A stretch of DNA of 64,000 nucleotides from positions 1-64,000 of the forward strand of contig CAYMLG010000017.1 of NCBI GenBank assembly GCA_964391195.1, written 5' to 3'. The first letter of the stretch is position 1. Every line of letters starts with the position of its first letter. The notes below the pieces were generated by a model. That model was not told the DNA's origin. It ran no database searches and was given only the letters and a program-made list of their open reading frames with translations. This DNA comes from JAAYXE01 sp964391195 (GTDB lineage Bacteria > Chloroflexota > Anaerolineae > Anaerolineales > UBA4823). The position numbers were made by a program, and so were the translations under genes. Of this stretch, positions 18,497-27,106 are shown one piece after another.

Positions 18497-18775
18497 AAAA
18501 AACCCCCCGGTCCGTGCAGGACGAGGGGGGCGCTCGTGGTGCCACCTGCTTTCGTCGCCGGGGCGAACCCCTGGCGACCTCAACCTCGCGATAACGGGCG
18601 AACCCGGTCCCCCTTACGATCCGGCCGCGGCCGGACCTCTGCGGGGGCGACTGGCCCATGACGGGCCGGCGGAGTGGATTTCACCGCAGTCGCGTGCTGC
18701 CTCGCACCACCCGGCAGCTCTCTGGGACGCCTGCCAGCTACTTGATTCCGCGCTGGTCTTCCATTTCCAACTGCT
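18497..18775 (-). promoter_or_regulatory. T-box riboswitch controlling serS (Ser, UCC specifier)
   Basis: Read on the minus strand, the leader has the Stem I hallmarks AGAGAG and GGTGGTGCGAGGCAGC, then GTGAAATCCACTCC in which UCC (18676-18678) is the probable serine specifier. The T-box sequence AGGTGGCACCACG ends near 18535 (whole element 18532-18547). A G/C-rich terminator hairpin (CCCCCC at 18525-18530, GGGGGG at 18503-18508) with a T-run (18497-18502) follows. Uncharged tRNA-Ser would stabilise the antiterminator and allow serS transcription. Confidence 0.9.
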
Positions 18776-18779
18776 CCAA

Positions 18780-18785
18780 ATTATA
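18780..18785 (-). promoter_or_regulatory. -10 hexamer (TATAAT) of the serS transcript
   Basis: A perfect TATAAT on the minus strand lies just upstream of T-box Stem I; the -35 region (GTGGAA at 17-bp spacing) is weak. Confidence 0.6.
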
Positions 18786-18866
18786 CCAAAGATGCGCCGG
18801 ATTTCCACCTGCGCGGGGCCGGGGTGCATGGCTTTCTCGAAGTCGTCAGCCAGGCTTTAAAAGATA

Positions 18867-18906
18867 GGAGGTGGGATATAGGCGATACCGCCCATATCCC
18901 ACCTCC
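18867..18906 (-). terminator. Terminator hairpin of the sugar ABC operon
   Basis: A perfect 13-bp inverted repeat (18867-18879 / 18894-18906) with an inner GGCG/CGCC stem lies 39 nt after the last permease stop. On the minus strand it is followed by TATCTTTT. Confidence 0.75.
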
Positions 18907-18945
18907 CGTTCTTGAGAAGCAATAGGCCGGGGCGTGGGCGGCGAG

Positions 18946-19956
18946 TTACTGGCGCAGGGCCCGGCCGCGGCCGTAGACGGTCATCACCAGGATGAGGAGA
19001 ATACCGAGCACGGCCTGGCGCGCCGATTGGGGTAGGCTGAACTGGGTCAGGATCGAATCGATGACCCGCAGCACCAGGGCGCCTGAGATGGTGCCCCAGT
19101 AGTTCCCTTCGCCGCCGGCCAGGGAGGTGCCGCCGATGACCACGGCGGCGATGGTCGGGAAGAGGTACACCTCGCCGAGGGTGAAGTACACCCGCTGGGT
19201 AAACCCGAGCAGCAGGAAGCCGCCTAATCCGGCGATCAGACCGCTCAACACGTAGGCGCCGATGACGGTACGGGAGACCCTGATCCCCGAGAGGCGGGCC
19301 GCTTCCCGGTTGATACCAACCGCGTACAGGTTTTTGCCGAAATTGGTGCGGGTCAGCAGCACCCAGATGGCGAAGGCCATCAAGATCCAGATGATGACGA
19401 TTCCCTGGATACCGATAAAAGAAGTGCCGGAAATCAGGCGCATCATCAAAGGGCTGGCGCCGCCGCGCACGTTGCCGCGATAGATGGCAAACATCACTCC
19501 ACTCACCACACCGGAAGTGGACAGGGTCATGATCAGGGGATGGATCTTCAACTGAGTGATGCCAATCCCGTTGAGCAGCCCGACGATTATACCGGCGCCG
19601 AGGGCGGCGAGCAGCGCGGGCAGCACCAGGGCGTCGTTCTCATTGCAGATCCAGCCGGTGAGCATGGCGCCCAGGGTCACGGTCGTGCCCACGGAGAGGT
19701 CGATGCCCTCGCCGCCGCTGAGGATAACGATCGTTTGCCCGGCGGCGATGATGCCCAGATAGGCGGCGATATGTACGATGGTCTGCCCGCGTTCGACGAC
19801 CTGGCCCAGAGTAACGCTGCGGCCCAGGATGATGTTCAGCAGGATGCTGCCCAAAAACAGGAAGACTGCCAGCAGGAAGGCCACCAGGGGTGGGGAGAAA
19901 TATTTCCTGCCCGACAGGGGGCGTCTCAGATCGAGAGGTTCAGATTGGACACTCAT
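18946..19956 (-). CDS. Sugar ABC transporter permease (RbsC-like), second of pair
   Basis: Product of 336 aa with 8-10 membrane segments and the BPD_transp_2 (RbsC) family pattern: GQTIVILSGGEGIDLSVG near residue 75, and GLGGFLLLG and VIGGTSLAGGEG in the C-terminal half. It forms half of the translocation pore for a ribose/galactoside-type importer. It overlaps the upstream permease by 4 nt (ATGA), so the two are translationally coupled and probably form a heterodimer. It is the last gene before the terminator at 18867-18906. Confidence 0.9.
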   Translation of the reverse strand: MSVQSEPLDLRRPLSGRKYFSPPLVAFLLAVFLFLGSILLNIILGRSVTLGQVVERGQTIVHIAAYLGIIAAGQTIVILSGGEGIDLSVGTTVTLGAMLTGWICNENDALVLPALLAALGAGIIVGLLNGIGITQLKIHPLIMTLSTSGVVSGVMFAIYRGNVRGGASPLMMRLISGTSFIGIQGIVIIWILMAFAIWVLLTRTNFGKNLYAVGINREAARLSGIRVSRTVIGAYVLSGLIAGLGGFLLLGFTQRVYFTLGEVYLFPTIAAVVIGGTSLAGGEGNYWGTISGALVLRVIDSILTQFSLPQSARQAVLGILLILVMTVYGRGRALRQ

Positions 19957-20984
19957 TTCACCGCCTTTTTCTGAAACAATCGCAGTATACCGGGAGTGGC
20001 AATGGCTAAGAGGACAATGGAAGCGTCTACCAGGGGTTGGAACCAGGAGTTAATCTGTAAGAAGGAGACCACGTTGCGGATGAAACCGAGGATGAAAACG
20101 CCGAAGATGGCGCCCGCCACACCGCCTACCCCACCGCTCATGGCGGTGCCACCCAGGACCACGGCCACGATCGAGTCAAGGGTCATGGGATCACCCACGC
20201 GGCTGTCGGAGGAGCCGGTGATGAGGGTGAGGAAGATGGCCGCCACGCTTGCCGTCAGCCCGGCCAGCATGAATGTGACCAGGCGGTTGCGGGTGACCCG
20301 GACCCCGGTGGTATAAGCCGCTTTCGGGTCGCCGCCGACCGCGTACAGGTAGGTATGATAGCGGGTCCGGCGCACGATCCCCCACACCAGCAGGGAGATA
20401 GCAGCCAGCCAGACAGCGACCGGGATGTTGAGCGGGATCGCCGCCCGGTACGCGCTGGCAATATCGGAGGGGATGTTGCCGCCGGGGCGAGGCAGGATGG
20501 TCAGCGCCAGGCCGTTAAAGATGTACCCGGTGGCATAGGTGGTGATAAACGCGGGTAGCCGCACGGACGCCACAAGCACGCCGTTCAGGCCGCCGGCCAG
20601 CAGCCCTACGCCGATGCCCACTCCCAGGATGAGCAGGTAGCGATCCAGGGGTGAATCGGGCAGCAGATTGGTGACAATCACCGCCGCTACCAGGGACATC
20701 ATCGGGCCGATCGACAGGTCGATCGAGCCGTTGATGATGACCAGGGCCTGCCCGATGGCCAGGAACATGAGCGGGATCATGGTGCGCATGTTGCTGTTCA
20801 ACTGGCGCACGCGGAGAAACATCTGGGGCTGCAGATAATAGGTAGTGGCGACAACCAGGATCATCAAGATCAGCGGGAACAAAAAAGTCTTCCCCTTCAT
20901 TTGGTCCCACAAAGATTGCAGGAGGTTTGGGCTGCGGTCCTGGAGCCGCAGATCCCGAGAGGGAGTTTCGTTTTGGGTAGCCAT
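19953..20984 (-). CDS. Sugar ABC transporter permease (RbsC-like), first of pair
   Basis: Product of 343 aa, BPD_transp_2/RbsC family. Key segments are GQALVIINGSIDLSIGPMM and VVLGGTAMSGGVGGVAG. Membrane segments are spread along the full length after a soluble N-terminal tail of about 35 residues. The start at 20984 is preferred because GAGGAAC lies 8 nt upstream; a TTG 15 nt earlier is also open. It begins 11 nt after the ATPase stop and overlaps the next permease. Confidence 0.9.
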   Translation of the reverse strand: MATQNETPSRDLRLQDRSPNLLQSLWDQMKGKTFLFPLILMILVVATTYYLQPQMFLRVRQLNSNMRTMIPLMFLAIGQALVIINGSIDLSIGPMMSLVAAVIVTNLLPDSPLDRYLLILGVGIGVGLLAGGLNGVLVASVRLPAFITTYATGYIFNGLALTILPRPGGNIPSDIASAYRAAIPLNIPVAVWLAAISLLVWGIVRRTRYHTYLYAVGGDPKAAYTTGVRVTRNRLVTFMLAGLTASVAAIFLTLITGSSDSRVGDPMTLDSIVAVVLGGTAMSGGVGGVAGAIFGVFILGFIRNVVSFLQINSWFQPLVDASIVLLAIATPGILRLFQKKAVK

Positions 20985-20995
20985 ATTCTTGTTCC

Positions 20996-22510
20996 TCAAT
21001 CCGTGCCCAAACTGGCCGCCACCAGCCTGGGCAAGTTCAGGTTGTCGCTGATCAGCTCAGAGTGGATTTCGCCGCTGCTCATCACCAGGACCCTTTCGCA
21101 CAGGTTTACCAGTTCTTCGTCGTCGCTGCTGTAAAGGATGATCGATGTGCCCTGTTTCTGCAGGTTGTGGATCAGGTTGTAAAATTCACCCTTGGCGCCC
21201 ACATCCACCCCTTTGGTGGGGTCGTTCAGCAGGAGGATGGAAGGGGAGCGCTGCAGCCATTTGCCGATGACCACTTTTTGCGCGTTGCCACCGCTCAGAT
21301 TTCCCACCGACATATCCAATGATTCCATTTTGATATTCAACGATTCGGCCGTAGACTGGGCGTCCTGGCGGGCGCGCCGTAGATTGAGCAGCTTCCCATA
21401 GCGGCGCCAGTTGGGCAGTTCCAGATTTTCGAGGATCGAGGTGCGCATGAGCAGCCCCTCCACCGCCCGGTCGCCAGGGATGAGGGCCAGGCCATCGCGC
21501 ATCGACTCAGATGGATGCGTGTAGCGCCGCTTTTGGCCTCTTACCAAGATCTCGCCGGTGAAGGGCACAGCCCCGAAAAGCGCCAGCAGCACATGGGGTT
21601 GACCCTGCCCCTGCAGCCCACCGATGCCTAACAGCTCTCCCTGTCTGAGATCGAATGAGACGCCTTTTACGATCGAGGTTCGCAGATCACGGACGGACAG
21701 GATCACCGGCCGGTCTTTACCGTCAGACCGCAGTTCGTGATTTCTCTCGATTTCCTGTTCAGTCGCAAGCACTTCTTCGCCAACGATCAGGCGGACGAGG
21801 TCTTTCTGGTTGAACTCGCCTTTGTTGAAATTCCCGACCGTAACCCCGTTGCGGAAGACGACCACCCGGTCGGCGATCTGGAAGATCTCATTCATGCGGT
21901 GAGAGATGAACACCACCGCTTTGCCCTGAGCCTTCCACTCGGCAACCAGCTCGAAGAGGCGGCTGACCTGGCGGCTGTCGAGGCTGGAGGTGGCCTCATC
22001 CAGGATCAAGACATCCGGGTCGTGGCTGATGGCTTTTAAGATTTCAACGATCTGGCGCTCGTCGGGAGGCAGATCCATGACCAGCGCCTCGGGGGTGAGG
22101 GTGTCTTTCACCGTGCCGGCAAAGAGATCGATCAACTGCTGGGTGCGCTTGCGGGTCAGGCGGCGATCGATGAAGAAGCCGGCCCTCACCGGTTCGTGAA
22201 ACAACCAGATGTTGCGATCCACGCTCAGGGTGGGGACCAGGCTGAGCTCCTGGTAGACGGCGGCGATGCCATGCTTGAGGGCCGCGTAAGGTTCATTGAA
22301 CTGCACCGGGCGATCGTCCAGCCGGAGCTGCCCCCCGTTCGGAGCGACTACCCCGGTGATCACCTTGCAAAGGGTGCTTTTTCCACTCCCATTGGCCCCC
22401 ACCAGGGCCACAACCTCGCCGGAGCGGACTTCCAGGTTCCCATCACCCAGGGCCAGGATGCCCCCATAGCGTTTTACGATATTTTGAGCGGATAGACTTT
22501 GTAATGTCAT
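20996..22510 (-). CDS. Sugar ABC transporter ATP-binding protein (RbsA-like, two ABC domains)
   Basis: Product of 504 aa, the tandem-ATPase type typical of ribose/xylose importers. The first domain has Walker A GANGSGKSTLCK and Walker B LILDEATSSLD, but its signature is degenerate (LPPDERQIVEI). The second domain has a degenerate Walker A (GGLQGQGQPHV) and an intact signature LSGGNAQKVVIGKWL. This complementary degeneracy is common in RbsA/MglA. It lies between the binding-protein and permease genes; a strong hairpin (22557-22593) precedes it. Confidence 0.93.
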   Translation of the reverse strand: MTLQSLSAQNIVKRYGGILALGDGNLEVRSGEVVALVGANGSGKSTLCKVITGVVAPNGGQLRLDDRPVQFNEPYAALKHGIAAVYQELSLVPTLSVDRNIWLFHEPVRAGFFIDRRLTRKRTQQLIDLFAGTVKDTLTPEALVMDLPPDERQIVEILKAISHDPDVLILDEATSSLDSRQVSRLFELVAEWKAQGKAVVFISHRMNEIFQIADRVVVFRNGVTVGNFNKGEFNQKDLVRLIVGEEVLATEQEIERNHELRSDGKDRPVILSVRDLRTSIVKGVSFDLRQGELLGIGGLQGQGQPHVLLALFGAVPFTGEILVRGQKRRYTHPSESMRDGLALIPGDRAVEGLLMRTSILENLELPNWRRYGKLLNLRRARQDAQSTAESLNIKMESLDMSVGNLSGGNAQKVVIGKWLQRSPSILLLNDPTKGVDVGAKGEFYNLIHNLQKQGTSIILYSSDDEELVNLCERVLVMSSGEIHSELISDNLNLPRLVAASLGTD

Positions 22511-22556
22511 TGCACCTGTCGAATTTCCCGGTTCCTATTCTGCTTCGGGTACGATA

Positions 22557-22593
22557 GGGATTTTGGATGCGGCACTGCCGCATCCAAAATCCC
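22557..22593 (-). terminator. Perfect 17-bp intercistronic hairpin
   Basis: Arms of 17 nt with a 3-nt loop lie between the binding-protein gene and the ATPase gene, with no T-run. Such hairpins typically protect the upstream binding-protein mRNA from 3' decay and lower downstream expression. Confidence 0.6.
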
Positions 22594-22646
22594 GCAATCG
22601 CATTGATCCAGTCGGTCGAAGCCAGTATACCTTACCCTGGTTTCTA

Positions 22647-23780
22647 TTAAGGCAGGAAATAGGCCTCGATCGTCTCCTGCGTGACGACCGCGTCCAGCGT
22701 GTAAGAATCGGACTTGCCTTCGATCTCAGCCAGCCACTCATCCAGGTTTTCGTTCGTGATCACATCCGGGATGGGGATGTAGAGGGAGTTGCCGAACGTA
22801 CCGGTGAGCTTTGCGGGGTCCACCTGGCGGCCACGTAGCAGCAGGGCGGCAGCGCGGACACCGCCATTGCCTACGGCGGGCGGATTGATCACGCCAATCG
22901 TTTCGAAGTCAGGGCGGTCCTCGAGGACCTGCTTCCACAAGCGCATGAAGGAAGCCCGGGCTTCACCCACCACCTGGGGCCAGGTGTCCAGGTTGGCGGA
23001 ACGAATGGCCAGGAGTTGGCCTTCGGCCATGCCGTCCTGAGTCCACATACCGTCGATCTGCTGACCGGAGGCGAGGAAATCGGAGGTCTTCTGCTGGGCG
23101 GTGGCCGGGTCCCACATACCGGTGTCGCGCAAGACGACGTTGATGCCGGGGTATTTATCCAGGACTTCCTGCACGCCCTCCATGCGGGCTTCATTCGCCG
23201 GGTGGCCGACAAAGCCTTCGAGCAGGGTCACATTGCCCTCGCCGCCCAGGCGCTCGCCGAACAGCCATTCGGCGCTGATCATCGCCCATTCCTTCTGGTT
23301 GATGACGACATTATAACCGCCGGGGATGTCAATTTCCTGGTCGACGGCGACGACGACAATCCCGTCGGCAATCGCATCTTCCAGGGTGGGTTTCAGGCCG
23401 GCTACATCGCCCGGGTTAATGACGATCGCCTGCACACCCTGATTGATCAGATTGTTAATCTGCTGGATCTGGCCGTTCACGTCGGTGTCCGCCGATTCGA
23501 TGATCAGCCTGCAGCCTACTTCATCGGCAGCTTCCTGCATGCCCTGGATCATCTGGGCGCGCCACTCGGAGCCGACGAAGTTGTTGGAGATGCCGATGAG
23601 GCAGTCTTCAGCGGCGGTCTGTTCTCCGGCATCAGCAGGTTCCTCGGCAGCCGGCGGCTGTTCGGCCTCGTTGCCTGCCGGAGGCTGGGGCGCCTCGGTA
23701 GGCGCAGCCGCCGGGGTGCAGGCCGCCAGGATCAGGGCGAACAGCACCAAACCAGAAATTAGGGTCACAAGTCTCTTCAT
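22647..23780 (-). CDS. Sugar-binding lipoprotein of the RbsB type
   Basis: Product of 377 aa. The signal peptide ends in a lipobox (ALILAAC, Cys21), followed by an Ala/Pro/Glu linker to about residue 58 and a Peripla_BP_4 domain (CLIGISNNFVGSEWRAQM; IQQINNLINQGVQAIVINP; VVVAVDQEI). It should capture the sugar outside the membrane for the RbsA/RbsC components downstream. GGAGG lies 7 nt before the ATG. The ligand is unknown; the neighbouring SIS and Gfo/Idh genes suggest an amino sugar, a glycosamine-type compound or a cyclitol. Confidence 0.92.
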   Translation of the reverse strand: MKRLVTLISGLVLFALILAACTPAAAPTEAPQPPAGNEAEQPPAAEEPADAGEQTAAEDCLIGISNNFVGSEWRAQMIQGMQEAADEVGCRLIIESADTDVNGQIQQINNLINQGVQAIVINPGDVAGLKPTLEDAIADGIVVVAVDQEIDIPGGYNVVINQKEWAMISAEWLFGERLGGEGNVTLLEGFVGHPANEARMEGVQEVLDKYPGINVVLRDTGMWDPATAQQKTSDFLASGQQIDGMWTQDGMAEGQLLAIRSANLDTWPQVVGEARASFMRLWKQVLEDRPDFETIGVINPPAVGNGGVRAAALLLRGRQVDPAKLTGTFGNSLYIPIPDVITNENLDEWLAEIEGKSDSYTLDAVVTQETIEAYFLP

Positions 23781-23939
23781 TTTTATCCTCCAAAAGGGTT
23801 AAATGGTCTGAAACATGAGACGAACGGTTGGATCTGGAACCAGATGTGATCGAATTGTCCGAGACGTATCCCTCCTTTCCCGCCGGGTGAGCCGGCCAGA
23901 GAGCCCGGCTCAACACAGGCCGTACGATGTATTTTAACC
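23781..23939 (-). other. Spacer between SIS and binding-protein genes
   Basis: The 159-nt spacer holds an imperfect hairpin (GAGCCGG/CCGGCTC around 23888-23911) and a small palindrome ATCTGGaaCCAGAT (23832-23845). No promoter hexamers stand out. It may partly terminate read-through from the upstream genes. Confidence 0.25.
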
Positions 23940-25028
23940 TCACTCCTCCGCTTGAGAACCACCTTCGGTCAGAGTGATTGGGGTGGAAGCACGAAAAGTG
24001 CCGGGATGATGCCCCTTTGACAGGGCATACTGGTATACGAAGAACTGGACGGGAAGAATTTCGAGCAGCGGAGATAGTCCAGGGGTAATGGCAGGGATCT
24101 GCCAGGCGACCACCCGATCGGGCAGATCAGGCGGCACGCGACTGGTGATCAGGCGCACTTCACCGTTCATCCGGGCGAGATCCAGGGCCAGGTTGAGGTT
24201 GAGATCGTAACATTCATCCTCAGCGGCAAACACGAAGCCGAGGAAACCGTCCTGGACCACCTCCCAGGGCCCATGGCGGAAGTGCCCGGCGTTGTAAAAG
24301 GTGGCAGCATTCCAGGCCATTTCGTGGAACAGCAGCTGCCCCTCAACGGCGCTGGCCTGCGAGGCGCCGTGGGCCAGCAGATAGATGGCAGAGTAGGGCC
24401 GGAGAGAAGCCTGCCAGCCTCGGCTGAGGCTGGCATAGAATTCGGTCGTTTTCGCCACATGAGCAAGGACCTCCTCGATCTGCTTGCGGCAGTCCGGATG
24501 GTCGAGGCGTCCGGCGATCTGTTCCGCCAACAACTGCATCACCAGGATGGTCCCGAGATAGGTCTGAATGGCGATTAACTCATCTGCAGGGCTGGAGATG
24601 TGCAGGAAGATGTCCGCTTCCCTCGCCAGGGTGCTGTCGTAGACATTGGCCACTCCGATCAGGGTTGCCCCCAGATTCTTGATCCGCCTGATCAGCCGGG
24701 TGATCTCGATCGTCTCTCCGGAGCGAGAGATCAGGATAAAGACGGTCGAAGGGGGGTAAACCCGATGGGTGTAGTGGAGAAGATCGGAAGCATCCTCCAG
24801 GTTTACGTGCAGGTTGAGCTCCGCCAGGCGGTAGACAAAGGGCAGGCTGGCAGCATAGGAAGCCCCGATAGAGGCCACCACGATCTGCCGGGCCTGGAGG
24901 ATCGCCTCCGCCGCGCGGTTCAACTGAACTCTTCCCTCATTCAGGCCATACTGCAGCACCTGCTCCAGAGCTCGAGGCTGGTTGAGAATATCTTCGTACA
25001 CGCGATAGTTTGATCGTTGCGTGTGCAT
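23940..25028 (-). CDS. SIS-domain sugar isomerase / deaminase-like protein
   Basis: Product of 362 aa with two SIS domains, as in the isomerase half of GlmS and in the AgaS and FrlB families, which convert or deglycate amino-sugar phosphates. Visible signatures are VVASIGASYAASLPFVYRL in the first domain, TVFILISRSGETIEITR, and a second-domain LLAHGASQASAVEGQLLFHE. The glutaminase domain of GlmS is absent. It starts 29 nt after the Gfo/Idh gene without a good Shine-Dalgarno, so it probably depends on read-through and coupling. The exact sugar is not readable. Confidence 0.83.
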   Translation of the reverse strand: MHTQRSNYRVYEDILNQPRALEQVLQYGLNEGRVQLNRAAEAILQARQIVVASIGASYAASLPFVYRLAELNLHVNLEDASDLLHYTHRVYPPSTVFILISRSGETIEITRLIRRIKNLGATLIGVANVYDSTLAREADIFLHISSPADELIAIQTYLGTILVMQLLAEQIAGRLDHPDCRKQIEEVLAHVAKTTEFYASLSRGWQASLRPYSAIYLLAHGASQASAVEGQLLFHEMAWNAATFYNAGHFRHGPWEVVQDGFLGFVFAAEDECYDLNLNLALDLARMNGEVRLITSRVPPDLPDRVVAWQIPAITPGLSPLLEILPVQFFVYQYALSKGHHPGTFRASTPITLTEGGSQAEE

Positions 25029-25057
25029 GAGAACGCGAAACCCTGGCGCGGCGCCAA

Positions 25058-26161
25058 TCAGCGGTCGATGGGGTTGAACCAGAGATCAATCGGCTTTTTC
25101 ACCCCATAGGCCTCATTGAACGGCAGCGTCACTTTCTGCCCGCTGCCGGCCGACTGGTACCCGGCGAAGAGCGCTTCTTGAACGAAGCGGCCGTCCTCTC
25201 CGGTGCAGATCGGTTCTTCTTTGCCGCGCACGCAGCGGGCGAAGTGGGCCATTTCCTGCGGGAAACCGTAGTTCCACAGTTCTTCGAAGACCGGGTATGT
25301 CCAGCCCTTGGTGGTAGGCGCTTTTTCCACGGCATAGCCATAGCCTGTTTCGGAGAAGGTGGGCAGGGCGTTCCCCATGTGCAGGTTGCCGTAGGTGCAG
25401 CCTTTGCTGCCAAAGACTTCGATACGGTCATCCATGCCGCCGGTGCGCGCCCAACTGTCTTCGACCAGGGCGATTTTATTCCCTTCGAACTCCAGGATGG
25501 CGATCGAATTATCTTCGCCGCGGGTGAGGTCGTGGTGGACGTAGGTGCCCATTTGAGCGGTGATGCTCTTCAATTTGGGTTTGCCCAGGAACCACCAGAC
25601 GAAAGCGATGCCATGACAGCCCATGTCCATGAAGACACCGCCTCCGGAGCGGTCAATATCCCAGAACCACTCGGCGTGCGGGCCGAAATGCTTTTCGCTC
25701 TGCTTGACCAGGTAGACATCGCCAAATGCGCCCTGATCGGCCATCTCTTTGGCTTTGACGTACTTGGGTGTGAAGTACAGCTCCTCGGCGTACATCAGCA
25801 GCACTCCCTGCCGCCGGCAGACTTCGATCATCTGGTCGGCTTCTTCCAGGGTCATGCTGAAGGGCTTTTCGCAGACCACATGCTTTCCGGCGTTGGCCGC
25901 ATCGACGGTCATCTGGCAGTGGAGATAGTTCGGGGCGGTGATGGTCACCATCTCGATCTCCGGGTTTTTGAGCATTTCCCGGTAATCGGTGTAGACGTGG
26001 GGCAGCCCGTACTTCTTGGCCAGTTTGGCGGCATTGCCCGGCGTGGGAGAAGCTACGGCGATCACCTCTGCTTCTTCCGGCATGATGCGGAACGATTCAG
26101 CATGAATATCCGCCTCGAACCGGGACCCGATGATTCCGACCTTGACTTTGCCTTTTGACAT
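25058..26161 (-). CDS. Gfo/Idh/MocA family NAD(P)-dependent oxidoreductase
   Basis: Product of 367 aa. The N-terminal Rossmann fold (VKVGIIGSRFEADIHAESF) is followed by the family's catalytic motif CEKPFSMTLEEAD, with the Lys of the EKP motif, and the conserved MDMGCHGIAFVWW (Asp/His pair). The family oxidises sugars or cyclitols such as glucose, myo-inositol or scyllo-inositol. AGGAGG lies 6 nt before the ATG. The position directly after the GntR regulator and before the SIS gene supports a role in catabolism of the transported sugar. Confidence 0.9.
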   Translation of the reverse strand: MSKGKVKVGIIGSRFEADIHAESFRIMPEEAEVIAVASPTPGNAAKLAKKYGLPHVYTDYREMLKNPEIEMVTITAPNYLHCQMTVDAANAGKHVVCEKPFSMTLEEADQMIEVCRRQGVLLMYAEELYFTPKYVKAKEMADQGAFGDVYLVKQSEKHFGPHAEWFWDIDRSGGGVFMDMGCHGIAFVWWFLGKPKLKSITAQMGTYVHHDLTRGEDNSIAILEFEGNKIALVEDSWARTGGMDDRIEVFGSKGCTYGNLHMGNALPTFSETGYGYAVEKAPTTKGWTYPVFEELWNYGFPQEMAHFARCVRGKEEPICTGEDGRFVQEALFAGYQSAGSGQKVTLPFNEAYGVKKPIDLWFNPIDR

Positions 26162-26200
26162 TTTTTCCTCCTGAAAGAAAAGATAGTGGGGGTTAAGGGG

Positions 26201-26929
26201 TCACATGGACACAAACAGTTGGTAGAGATCGCTGCGGAAGACGGAATTGACCACCTCGATGATCTCACCCGTGTCCAAATAGGTGATCTGATCGCTCACC
26301 AGAACAGCGGCGGGGCGAGAGATCCCAAGCTGCTCTATTTCCGAGGAATTCGCCAAACGGGCCGAGATCAAGGTCTCAGCCCGCTCGAGGATGAGATGGT
26401 ACTCCTGGCGCAGGACCTCGAACAGCGAGCGCCGCGCCAGGTCGAAATTGAGAAGGTTCGGACAGCGGAAGTGGGGAATGAGGTTCTTCTGGATGGCGAT
26501 CACCATCTGGTCTGGGGCCACCATACGCAGCCGCTCGAGGTGGATCACTTCGGTACCCTGGGGGACTTTCAACTTTTGGGCTACAGCCTGGTCTGCGTGC
26601 AAGATTTCTGCTTTGATCACCCGGCTGTAGGGGAGATACCCCCGGCGCTTCATGTCTTCGGTAAAGCTGCTCAAGGGGCGCAAAGGCTCCCTTAACTGCG
26701 GGAGAGAGACGAAGGTGCCTTTCCCGGGGACGGAATGGATCAGATTTTGGACTGCCAGGTCGTTCAGGGCTTTGCGGACCGTAATGCGGCTGACGTTGTA
26801 CTGCTCGCAGAGTTCGCGCTCGGAGGGGAGTTTATGCCCGGGTTCCCAACGGCCGCTCAGGATCTGATTCTTGAGAATGGCAGTAAGCTGAGCGTAAAGG
26901 GGTTGGCCGAGAGTGTCATTCGGGCGCAT
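26201..26929 (-). CDS. GntR/HutC-type transcriptional regulator (UTRA domain)
   Basis: Product of 242 aa. The N-terminal winged helix is typical of GntR (LYAQLTAILKNQILSGRW, KLPSERELCEQYNVSRITVR). The C-terminal UTRA ligand domain ends in a sensor region (VLVSDQITYLDTGEIIEV). The family senses a sugar phosphate or similar ligand and represses the adjacent operon. The start at 26929 has AGGGA 6 nt upstream; an ATG 15 nt earlier is possible, and the open frame further upstream runs through the promoter and is excluded. Its promoter carries a palindrome (26951-26976), implying autoregulation of the whole locus. Confidence 0.9.
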   Translation of the reverse strand: MRPNDTLGQPLYAQLTAILKNQILSGRWEPGHKLPSERELCEQYNVSRITVRKALNDLAVQNLIHSVPGKGTFVSLPQLREPLRPLSSFTEDMKRRGYLPYSRVIKAEILHADQAVAQKLKVPQGTEVIHLERLRMVAPDQMVIAIQKNLIPHFRCPNLLNFDLARRSLFEVLRQEYHLILERAETLISARLANSSEIEQLGISRPAAVLVSDQITYLDTGEIIEVVNSVFRSDLYQLFVSM

Positions 26930-26950
26930 ACGAGTCCCTGTCATGATTGG

Positions 26951-26978
26951 TAATAACCTATTATTACAGGTTATTATA
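26951..26978 (-). promoter_or_regulatory. Promoter and GntR-type operator of the sugar locus
   Basis: A perfect inverted repeat (TAATAACCT / AGGTTATTA, arms 26951-26959 and 26968-26976, 8-bp spacer) overlaps a minus-strand TATAAT (26973-26978). A bound repressor would block the promoter. I found no second copy upstream of the Gfo/Idh, SIS or binding-protein genes, which suggests one control point. Confidence 0.65.
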
Positions 26979-27054
26979 GCAGTTCGCCCAGGGAAGTCAA
27001 CCACTTTTTTGTTGCCTGCGTGCAAGCACAACATTTGCCTGCGCACTTGTCGCC

Positions 27055-27097
27055 TTAAACCAAAAAAATCCGGCCAGGCCGGATTTTTTTGGTTTAA
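27055..27097. terminator. Bidirectional-type terminator after lysS
   Basis: Perfect 21-nt arms around a single central base, with A-run and T-run in the outer stem (AAAAAAATCCGGCC and its complement), begin 9 nt after the lysS stop. A classical intrinsic terminator. Confidence 0.85.
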
Positions 27098-27106
27098 CAG
27101 TCTTTT

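Noticed and set aside
23632..23943. Small open frame in the spacer before the RbsB-type gene
   Set aside because: No family similarity; it is mostly spacer plus the out-of-frame signal-peptide region of the binding protein.
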